20,273 nt of DNA from DASZZZ01 sp036260375. GTDB taxonomy: Bacteria; Actinomycetota; CADDZG01; WHSQ01. Made by a program: the position numbers and the translations under genes. Numbering within the stretch: the first letter of the stretch is position 1; each line of letters opens with the position of its first letter. The DNA lies in NCBI GenBank assembly GCA_036260375.1, contig DASZZZ010000111.1:1-20273 (forward strand). Direction: 5' to 3'. Below are positions 6,891 to 12,743 of the stretch, in pieces. The notes under the pieces were generated by a model that searched no databases, was not told the origin of the DNA, and worked only from the letters and a program-made list of their open reading frames with translations.

Positions 6891-8042
6891 ATGGAAGGAA
6901 GCGAGGCGGCGAGTGTGGGACAGCAGTTGGGTTTCGCCCTCGGATGCTGCCATTTCGGCCCGGACGTCGGGCAGCGCCGGTTTACTGGGCGAGAGTATCT
7001 GAGGAATCTCTACCGCGCGCTTGAAAGTATCGACACCATCGGCAACATCTCGATTGAGTACGGGAAAACGGACTTCTTGGAGCGCGTCTTCAGTCGCCCA
7101 GACGACTTGCGTCCGGTCAGCATGGGTGGTGATTTCTTTCCGGATTTCCATCTCGCGTATGGCCGCATAGAGTTTGACATCCACATCCCGCGTCGAAAAC
7201 AGGGCGCTCTATTGACCGACGAGCGAGTGACCCTCGACGGGCACAGTGAGAATTTCCGTTTCCTTCACGAGCCGTCCTTTCCACTCCCGACGACGTTCGT
7301 GTACCCGCTCGGGGGAATCGAACCGCACCCTTCTCGTGCCTTCAGGCTTGTCAGAGACGTCCTTGAAGAGCAATCCGAGGCATTTCGTCACTTCGATCTA
7401 ACATTTGACTACGTCGACCCGAGCCCCTACGTCGCTGATTGTTATGTAATGAGTTCCGAGAAAGTCGATGAGCGTTTCGCCTACCATCATGAGCGGACGA
7501 GAACTCCTGGATTCGACAAGCACACGTTCACCTACTCGCCACGGCGATACAAGAGCCTGGAGGAAGCGGCCAAGACAGTCTTCTCCGACCTCGCCCAAGA
7601 AGTCGGTGTTCTGTATCTGCTGTTTTCGGAGACTCAGCGACGGGTGACGGTGTGGCCTGAGGTGGCAGGCAGCGTGAGCGAATTAGTCAAGACTCACATG
7701 TCAAGAGGATGGACGTTTGCGCTCCGCCGTTTCCGCATGTCTAAACAACTTGATGACGCCATGATGTTGCTTACTCAATACAAGGCGGAGGGAGTCATGG
7801 CGCTATCGAACTTCCGAGCCGCCTATGGAGGGTTATACGCGTCTCTGGAGCGGCCGCTGCTTGATGAAGATGTGCAGTCCGCCCGAGATGCTCTCTTCGA
7901 GTCTCCAGTTACCGAGACGGGTGAAATGCTTGAGCTCCTCGAACGGCGACGTCGAGCACGCGTAGACACCGTGCTTCTAGTCACTACGGCTTTGGCGGGC
8001 GGCAGCGTCGGAACGATACTCACGTTGCTCTTGACCGAATAG
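6891..8042 (+). CDS. Island orphan: unknown protein with C-terminal membrane anchor
   Basis: This is a 383-aa protein if it starts at ATG 6891. The open frame extends upstream to a TTG at 6840, but that lies inside the tRNA-like sequence. A GTG at 6915 with GAGG about 8 bases upstream is an equally good start (375 aa). I do not recognise the family. The N-terminal half looks beta-rich (for example FFPDFHLAYGRIEFDIHIP). The middle and C-terminal parts look helical and charged. The end is an Arg cluster (LLERRRRARV) followed by one hydrophobic helix (about 358-381) and three residues, a layout that would place the bulk of the protein in the cytoplasm. Codon use is less GC-biased than in the flanking genes, consistent with transfer. 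As the sole cargo of an integrated element, a defence or element-maintenance role is possible, but no sequence motif proves it. Confidence 0.8.
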   Translation: MEGSEAASVGQQLGFALGCCHFGPDVGQRRFTGREYLRNLYRALESIDTIGNISIEYGKTDFLERVFSRPDDLRPVSMGGDFFPDFHLAYGRIEFDIHIPRRKQGALLTDERVTLDGHSENFRFLHEPSFPLPTTFVYPLGGIEPHPSRAFRLVRDVLEEQSEAFRHFDLTFDYVDPSPYVADCYVMSSEKVDERFAYHHERTRTPGFDKHTFTYSPRRYKSLEEAAKTVFSDLAQEVGVLYLLFSETQRRVTVWPEVAGSVSELVKTHMSRGWTFALRRFRMSKQLDDAMMLLTQYKAEGVMALSNFRAAYGGLYASLERPLLDEDVQSARDALFESPVTETGEMLELLERRRRARVDTVLLVTTALAGGSVGTILTLLLTE

Positions 8043-8127
8043 TTCAGAGCGGTTAGCCGTTGTGCGTGCCAGGCTCGGCGGTCGAGCGGTTGCACGTTTG
8101 GCCAACCGGAAACCCGGCAACCAAAAA

Positions 8128-8149
8128 CTGCAACAGTTCTGCAACGATT
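8128..8149. repeat. Tandem 11-bp repeat near the right end of the island
   Basis: CTGCAACAGTT (8128-8138) is followed directly by CTGCAACGATT (8139-8149), about one helical turn apart. The 20-base stretch 8129-8148 matches 6744-6763 near the left end at 16 of 20 positions in the same orientation. The same protein may therefore bind both ends. It lies in the 204-bp non-coding stretch between the orphan gene and the right att copy. Confidence 0.55.
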
Positions 8150-8225
8150 CGCATGTCAGAACTCCAAAGCCGCGCGGAATTGGGGGCACTGCGGCCCGCA
8201 GCCCGAAGGGCGAGGACACGCTTCC

Positions 8226-8244
8226 AAGGCCCGAAACGGGCCTT
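8226..8244 (+). terminator. Hairpin at the right end of the island
   Basis: Perfect 8-bp stem AAGGCCCG / CGGGCCTT with loop AAA, ending two bases before the right att repeat. It may terminate the orphan gene, although it lies 183 bases after the stop. It might instead be part of the recombination site. Confidence 0.5.
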
Positions 8245-8246
8245 GG

Positions 8247-8307
8247 GCTAGGTTGCGGGCCTAGTGCCCCTCACGGGGCGTAGGAGTTCAAGTCTCCTCT
8301 CCGACAC
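8247..8307 (+). repeat. attR-like direct repeat (displaced tRNA-Leu 3' fragment)
   Basis: Right copy of the 61-bp repeat. The 51 bases 8257-8307 are identical to 6633-6683 and include the variable arm, T-arm and acceptor 3' strand. The 5' half of a tRNA is absent: upstream sequence is the AAGGCCCG hairpin. It is therefore a tRNA fragment, probably the original host 3' end pushed aside by insertion. Confidence 0.9.
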
Positions 8308-8407
8308 CAACCGCGACGCCCGGGCGCGGGTCCCACGCGCACTGCCGGCCATGCCCCCGTCCGCGCGGCTCTGCCCCCGATCGCCGTCGCCGTCGAGCAG
8401 GATGCCC

Positions 8408-8461
8408 GGACCACTCGCTCGTCGTCGGGCTCGACGCCGGACGACTCGCTCGTCGTCGGGC
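8408..8461. repeat. Short direct repeat, 31-bp period
   Basis: GGACCACTCGCTCGTCGTCG continuing to GGC (8408-8430) recurs at 8439-8461 with one mismatch in 23 bases. It lies in the 249-bp non-coding gap between the right att copy and the small membrane protein. Only two units are present; its function is unknown. Confidence 0.6.
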
Positions 8462-8472
8462 GCAGCGTCGTA

Positions 8473-8501
8473 GCGCCGCGCTTCTTGGAACCGCGCGGCG
8501 C
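8473..8501 (+). terminator. Weak GC stem-loop before the small membrane protein gene
   Basis: 9-bp stem GCGCCGCGC / GCGCGGCGC around an 11-base loop, with no T-tract. A -10-like TAGGGT (8509-8514) lies just after it. It may insulate the small gene from upstream transcription. Confidence 0.3.
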
Positions 8502-8556
8502 GCTCGGCTAGGGTACGAGCGGTACGTCGGCAGGCGTTCGGGACAGGGGGTTGGTC

Positions 8557-8802
8557 ATGAGCGACGATCGTCCACAGCGGACTACGAACCCGGGACGGCC
8601 GATGACGATCGTCGGCTTCGTGCTCGCCGCCATAGCGGTGTTCCTGTTCCCCATCGTCCTCGGCCCGGCCGCCGCGATCTTCGGCGGCGTCGGCTACGGC
8701 AAGGGCGACCGCCTCGGGATGTGGGCGCTGGTAGCGGGCATCGCGGCGACGATCCTCGGGATGGCGCTCGGCGCGATCGTGTGGCAGCAGGCGCAGTCGT
8801 AG
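8557..8802 (+). CDS. Small two-helix membrane protein (DUF4190-like)
   Basis: An 81-aa protein with a short polar N-terminus (MSDDRPQRTTNPGRP) followed by two Gly/Ala-rich transmembrane helices (about 17-45 and 53-76), separated by the turn GKGDRLG. The pattern resembles the DUF4190 group of small actinobacterial membrane proteins, for which I know no function; this is a resemblance by eye. A TTG at 8551 is in frame, but ATG 8557 is preferred because CAGGGGG lies about 6 bases upstream. It stands alone, convergent with the PASTA lipoprotein gene 24 bases away, between the tRNA island and the protease locus. Confidence 0.7.
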   Translation: MSDDRPQRTTNPGRPMTIVGFVLAAIAVFLFPIVLGPAAAIFGGVGYGKGDRLGMWALVAGIAATILGMALGAIVWQQAQS

Positions 8803-8826
8803 CCACCGCCGCGCGCCTCCACGTCG

Positions 8827-9570
8827 TCAGCGCGCACCGCGGCCGCGCGTACGCGCCGCGCGGCCCGAGCGATCGATCGTGACCCGGCTTCCGAACCGCT
8901 CGGTGAGAGAGCGCGCGTCGGCGTCGCTCAGATCCCCGACCACGCGCACGCTGCAGGTCGAGGCGTCGACGTACGACGCGAACGCCACCGGACCCGTCGC
9001 CCACGAGCGCGTCCCGACCTGCGCTTGGACCGCCTCGAGGGCGCGCCTCGAGCGCGCGCAACGCTCGACGCGCAGCGCGGCGCGTCCGGCCGCGGCGCGC
9101 AGCCGCGGCAGCCACGGCTCCTCCTCGGCATCGGGGCCGAGGACCACCACGGGCGACCCTCGCTCGACGTAGAGGCCCACGAACGCGTCCGGGTGCTCGT
9201 CGACGATCCTCGCAAGGGCGTCGAAGCGGGCGTCGCCCTCGGGCGCGGGGCGGTCGACGGCCGGTCGGCCGACGATCACGTCCACGACCGTTCCGGCCGG
9301 CACGCGCGCTCCCGGGGGCGGCTCGGTTTCCGCCGCGACGCCCGTCGGGGCGCGCCCGGAGCGCTCGATCGCGGCGACGAGGCCGGCTCCGGCGAGGGCC
9401 TTGACGGCCTCGGCCTCCGGCAACCCCGCGACGTCCGGCACGACGACGCGGCCGTCGCCCTCGCGTCGGCGACCATCGCCCGGACGCGCGCTCGCGCACG
9501 CCGCGAGCAGCGCGATCGCCGCGATCGCCGCGGCGACGCGACCGCGCCGGGCGCGGGACTCGGCCCTCAC
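8827..9570 (-). CDS. PASTA-domain lipoprotein with protease-propeptide-like C-terminal domain
   Basis: A 247-aa exported protein. Its signal peptide ends in lipobox LAAC (Cys25). One PASTA domain spans about 42-102, starting VVVPDVAGL and ending VVDVIVGRP with the usual PPPGARVPAGT turn; PASTA modules bind uncrosslinked peptidoglycan or muropeptides. Residues about 115-240 resemble the propeptide region of the adjacent protease: FVGLYVERGSPVVVLG parallels LVGIALDHHNEQVVVVV, RVERCARSRRALEAV parallels RVGPACVPADELAHA, and a strand-rich end follows. No catalytic triad is present. The start is GTG at 9570, 40 bases after the protease stop, so the two are probably one operon. It may tether an inhibitor or foldase to the cell surface (inference). 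Confidence 0.75.
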   Translation of the reverse strand: MRAESRARRGRVAAAIAAIALLAACASARPGDGRRREGDGRVVVPDVAGLPEAEAVKALAGAGLVAAIERSGRAPTGVAAETEPPPGARVPAGTVVDVIVGRPAVDRPAPEGDARFDALARIVDEHPDAFVGLYVERGSPVVVLGPDAEEEPWLPRLRAAAGRAALRVERCARSRRALEAVQAQVGTRSWATGPVAFASYVDASTCSVRVVGDLSDADARSLTERFGSRVTIDRSGRAARTRGRGAR

Positions 9571-9610
9571 GCCCGGCGCGATCCGATCCGTCGTCAGCGT
9601 CGTGCGCTCC

Positions 9611-10891
9611 TCACTGCTGCGTGAGGACCGTGACGCCGAGGTGCGACTCGACGCTGCTCACCTTCTCCGCGTAGACGTTGCTCGGCGACGTGTGGGCGAC
9701 GATCATGCCGCGGATCGTCGCAGTCGACGTCGTCGGCCTCGTGTACATCGGGCCACCCGAGTCACCGGGCTGCGACACGACGTCGCCCGGCTTCTCCGCG
9801 CGGATCAGACCCGGCGTGCACCCCGCGGCATCACAGAACTCGGCGCTCGTCGAGGTGACCTCGAGACCGCACTTGGCGCGCGTCACCATGCCGCTGACGC
9901 ACAGCAGCGTGCCGACCGAGGGATCGCCCCTGCCCGTCACGGTCCGCCCGCTCGGGCAGCACGGGTCGACCCAGATGCCGTTCGTGAAGGTCTCGCCGTT
10001 CGGGTTGATGCGGATCATGTCCCACGTCGGGTAGCCCGACTCGCCCGCGGTGAGGCCGTAGTACTGCGTCCCGGACCACAGGTTCTGGCCGTTGTTGTAG
10101 CAGTGGCCCGCGGTCACCGACCCGCGTCCTCCGGTCGAGATGGACACCGAGAACCCCGACGTGCAGTCGTTCGCGCTGGGGGCCGGGCCGATGCCGGCGC
10201 CGCCCCAGTGCGGGTCCGCGTCGTTGAGGCGGTCGAGACGCGACGGCCCGCCGTACCTCACGACGACCGACGCGCCGAGCTCCTTCGCGAGCGCGTCGCC
10301 GACGTCGCGGTCGAGCTCGTCGAACGTCGCGCTGAACGTCGACGTCCTGGGGTCGAGGTAGTACGAGAACTCGACCTCGTCGGCCCTCGGATGCCACGCG
10401 CGCTGACGCAGCACGTTCGCGGCGTGCGCGAGCTCGTCGGCGGGCACGCACGCCGGACCGACGCGCACGGTGAACGCGGGCTGCTGACCACCGTAGGCGT
10501 CGCGGAGCTCCGCGCGCAGCTCGCTTTGCAGCGCGTCCTCACGGACCCGCGCGGTGTCCACCACGACTACGACCTGCTCGTTGTGGTGGTCGAGCGCGAT
10601 GCCCACGAGACCGTCGTCGACCGTCTCGCCCGGTCGGGCCTTGGCCGCGGCGGGGAAGTGCTCGTCGACCTCGTCGGAGATGCGCGCCACCGCCCGCTGC
10701 GCACGGTCGTTGGCGACCCATCGCTCGTGCGGCGCCTCGTCGCGCGACGCGTCGCCGCCGTGCAACCCGTGATCGCTCCGTACGTCGCAGTTCGCGGGCG
10801 CGGACGCTGCGGTGTCGCCGCCGTAGCCGACGGCAGGCAGCGCGAGCGCGGCCGCGGCCGCGACGATCGCCAGTGCTCGCCGTGATGTCAT
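9611..10891 (-). CDS. Secreted S1-family serine protease (alpha-lytic / streptogrisin-like) with long propeptide
   Basis: A 426-aa secreted chymotrypsin-fold protease made as a preproenzyme. A signal peptide (about 1-25) is followed by a long propeptide (about 55-220), which in alpha-lytic-type enzymes acts as foldase and inhibitor, then the catalytic domain. The triad is visible: His263 in SVTAGHCY, Asp291 in TWDMIRI and Ser378 in SQPGDSGGPMY. Cys243/264, 311/312, 331/341 and 353/358 suggest several disulfides. The ATG at 10891 follows GGAGGTGATGAG, a near-perfect ribosome-binding site. The PASTA lipoprotein follows 40 bases downstream on the same strand. It is expected to work outside the cell; substrate preference cannot be read. 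Confidence 0.92.
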   Translation of the reverse strand: MTSRRALAIVAAAAALALPAVGYGGDTAASAPANCDVRSDHGLHGGDASRDEAPHERWVANDRAQRAVARISDEVDEHFPAAAKARPGETVDDGLVGIALDHHNEQVVVVVDTARVREDALQSELRAELRDAYGGQQPAFTVRVGPACVPADELAHAANVLRQRAWHPRADEVEFSYYLDPRTSTFSATFDELDRDVGDALAKELGASVVVRYGGPSRLDRLNDADPHWGGAGIGPAPSANDCTSGFSVSISTGGRGSVTAGHCYNNGQNLWSGTQYYGLTAGESGYPTWDMIRINPNGETFTNGIWVDPCCPSGRTVTGRGDPSVGTLLCVSGMVTRAKCGLEVTSTSAEFCDAAGCTPGLIRAEKPGDVVSQPGDSGGPMYTRPTTSTATIRGMIVAHTSPSNVYAEKVSSVESHLGVTVLTQQ

Positions 10892-11202
10892 CTCATCACC
10901 TCCACATCGGGCCCCACCTCCCCGCGCCGCGCGAGAAGTTCACATAGGGCACATACCGGGAGTTATGGGACGAGTATTGCCACCGGCGGAGCGCTCAAAC
11001 GGGCAATCCATGTGAGACGCGCCGAGCGATCGGCACGAAGGTTCGCTCCCGGCGCGCTCGCATCGCTACGGGCGCAGGGACGGGTGCGGCTCGCGTCGCC
11101 ACCGGCGTGCTGCGTATGGCGGCTCGGTTCGCTCGTGCGGCCAAAGCGCGAACGGCATGAATGGAACCTATGTCGCAAAGCGTATCGAGCAAATGGAAAC
11201 AG

Positions 11203-11219
11203 GTCGCGCGGCGCGCGAC
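11203..11219. promoter_or_regulatory. Palindrome GTCGCGC-ggc-GCGCGAC, candidate operator
   Basis: A perfect 7-bp inverted repeat with a 3-base centre ends 10 bases before the TATAGT box, covering the -35 region. That is where a dimeric repressor or activator could bind. In GC-rich DNA such short palindromes also arise by chance. Confidence 0.3.
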
Positions 11220-11229
11220 GACCCGAGGG

Positions 11230-11235
11230 TATAGT
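11230..11235 (+). promoter_or_regulatory. -10 box (TATAGT) of the LVIVD-protein gene
   Basis: TATAGT differs from the consensus TATAAT at one base. It lies 62 bases before the ATG at 11298. No clear -35 hexamer is seen. Confidence 0.5.
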
Positions 11236-11297
11236 TGGCCGTCCACGGTCGTCACGGAGGTCGCCGCAGCGCGGCGCAGGACGGGGGGAGACCACAC

Positions 11298-12632
11298 ATG
11301 GTGAGACGAGCGCTCGTCGTCGTCGCGTGCGTATCGGTCGCGTTGCTCGGGTTCGTGCCGGCGTCCTCGGGGCAGCTCCTGCCCGCGCCGCCGGCTCTGG
11401 CCGTGTCCGACAACGTCGACGTGCTCGGCAACGTGCCGGGCTCCTTCTTCGGCATGAACTTCAAGGGCGACTACGCCTACGCGACCGGCTCCGCGGGTCT
11501 GACGGTGTTCGACATCTCCCGTCCCGCGAACCCGGTCGTCGCCGGGACGCTCGCGCTGCCGCACTTCGAGAACGAGGACGTCGACCTCTGCGGCGATCTG
11601 CTCGTGATCGCGAACGACGCGATCAACCCGGCGGCGCCGCTCTTCGTCATCGACATCTCGAACCCGCGCCTGCCGACGGTCGCCGGCACCCTTAGCCTGT
11701 CGCTCGAGGGCACCGACAACGGCGCCGGCCACATCGCGAACTTCGTCACGAGCGACTGCACGCAGCTGTGGGTCGACGGCGGGTGGGAGGTCGAGGTCGT
11801 CGACCTCAGCGACCCGATCGCCCCTCGCTCGCTCGGCTCGTTCGTGTCCGAGGCGGCGAAGTCGCCTGCGTTCGACGTGACGCACGACAGCGAGGTCGAC
11901 TCGCAGGGCATCGTGTGGTCGGTCGGAGGCGGCGGTGCCGCCGGCTACCGCCTCACCGACGACCCGCTCGCGCCCGAGCTCGTCGCGTCGACGTCGGCCG
12001 CCGGCGTCAACCCGTCGCCCTACAACGACTTCATCCTCCACAACTCGCAGCGGCGCGGTAAGACGCTACTCGTGACGGAGGAGGACTACGTCGACATCGA
12101 CGAGCCCCAGCCCGGCAGTTGCAACGGGCAGGGCAAGTTCGAGACGTGGTCGCTGCAGCACATGAAGCCCGGACAGATCACGCCGCTCGACACGTGGGAG
12201 ACGGAGCTCAACGGCACCTTCACGGGCGGCTCGAGCGACTCGAAGGCGCCCGTCACGGTGAACTGCTCGTCGCACTGGTTCGACGAGCAGGACGGCATCG
12301 TCGCGACCGCATGGTACGAGCAGGGCGTGCGGTTCCTCGACGTCACCAACCCCTCCGACATCCGCCAGGTCGGCTACTACCTGCCGGCGAACGGCTCGAC
12401 GTGGGCGTCCTACTGGGTCCCGAACGACCCCACCGGCGAGCTCGTCTACACCACCGACGCGTACCGCGGGCTCGACGTCCTGCGGATCGACGACGGCGGC
12501 AAGCAGGCCAAGACGCGCCGCGCGCCCATCCCTCGGAAGTGGTACGGCGAGGAGGGCACGTCGAGCGGCGTCGACGGCTACCGCCGCTCCGATCTCTTCG
12601 GGTGGTCGTGCCCGATCCCGCTCGACCTCTAG
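11298..12632 (+). CDS. Secreted LVIVD-repeat beta-propeller protein
   Basis: A 444-aa exported protein. The signal peptide is about residues 1-26. LVIVD-type repeats follow: GLTVFDISRPANPVVAGTL (68-86), LFVIDISNPRLPTVAGTL (115-132), VEVVDLSDPIAPRSLGSF (165-182), VRFLDVTNPSDIRQVGYY (344-361) and LDVLRID (392-398). Such blades build an extracellular beta-propeller, usually a binding scaffold. No catalytic residues can be named. The Cys residues at 98, 154, 275 and 323 could form disulfides. The ATG at 11298 lies about 7 bases after GGGGGGAG. Transcription probably starts from TATAGT at 11230 and ends at the 14-bp hairpin at 12646-12679, making this a single-gene unit. The substrate or partner is unknown. 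Confidence 0.85.
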   Translation: MVRRALVVVACVSVALLGFVPASSGQLLPAPPALAVSDNVDVLGNVPGSFFGMNFKGDYAYATGSAGLTVFDISRPANPVVAGTLALPHFENEDVDLCGDLLVIANDAINPAAPLFVIDISNPRLPTVAGTLSLSLEGTDNGAGHIANFVTSDCTQLWVDGGWEVEVVDLSDPIAPRSLGSFVSEAAKSPAFDVTHDSEVDSQGIVWSVGGGGAAGYRLTDDPLAPELVASTSAAGVNPSPYNDFILHNSQRRGKTLLVTEEDYVDIDEPQPGSCNGQGKFETWSLQHMKPGQITPLDTWETELNGTFTGGSSDSKAPVTVNCSSHWFDEQDGIVATAWYEQGVRFLDVTNPSDIRQVGYYLPANGSTWASYWVPNDPTGELVYTTDAYRGLDVLRIDDGGKQAKTRRAPIPRKWYGEEGTSSGVDGYRRSDLFGWSCPIPLDL

Positions 12633-12645
12633 CTCTCGCATGTCC

Positions 12646-12679
12646 GCCACGGGCCCCGGCGCTCACCGGGGCCCGTGGC
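12646..12679 (+). terminator. Strong terminator after the LVIVD-protein gene
   Basis: A perfect 14-bp stem (GCCACGGGCCCCGG pairing with CCGGGGCCCGTGGC) with a 6-base loop cgctca, beginning 14 bases after the stop codon. There is no T-tract. It is one of the two strongest hairpins in the window. Confidence 0.8.
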
Positions 12680-12743
12680 GCGTCGTGTAGAAAGGGGCCC
12701 TCGCGCCGGCCGAGGTGGGCGGCGGTGTGCACGAGGAGGGGTC

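Larger units (their letters stand above)
6623..8307. mobile_element. Small integrase-less island inserted at tRNA-Leu
   Basis: The island lies between two copies of a 61-bp tRNA-Leu 3' segment that are 1624 bp apart. The tRNA is intact on the left and only its 3' fragment is present on the right, the classic footprint of site-specific integration. The DNA between is visibly less GC-rich than its flanks. Its gene uses codons such as TTA, ATA and AGT that are almost absent from neighbouring genes. It holds one full ORF, a tRNA-Leu-like relic and repeated short motifs near both ends, with no integrase, excisionase or replication gene. It must therefore be a non-autonomous element moved in trans, or a deletion remnant of a larger island. 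The att geometry is seen directly; mobility is inferred. Confidence 0.8.
10892..11297. promoter_or_regulatory. Divergent intergenic region, 406 bp
   Basis: No gene is seen here. It separates the protease (minus) from the LVIVD protein (plus). The stretch 10934-10980 is notably AT-richer and carries TATGTG twice on the minus strand (spaced by ccc), so the protease promoter probably lies there. On the plus side a TATAGT -10 (11230-11235) and a 7-bp palindrome just upstream (11203-11219) are visible. Open frames crossing this gap are shadows of other phases. Confidence 0.5.

Noticed and set aside
6683..8256. Hidden or broken integrase in the island
   Set aside because: I found no tyrosine or serine recombinase motif in any frame; the only sizeable coding frame is the orphan gene, and its shadows are short.
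8060..8473. Three short plus-strand frames across the right att repeat
   Set aside because: They translate tRNA fragment, hairpin and repeat DNA, show no protein-like character and have no ribosome-binding site.
10995..12041. 348-codon minus-strand frame across the LVIVD gene and the 406-bp gap
   Set aside because: Antisense to a protein with clear signal peptide and repeats; composition is Arg/Val/Asp-rich shadow.
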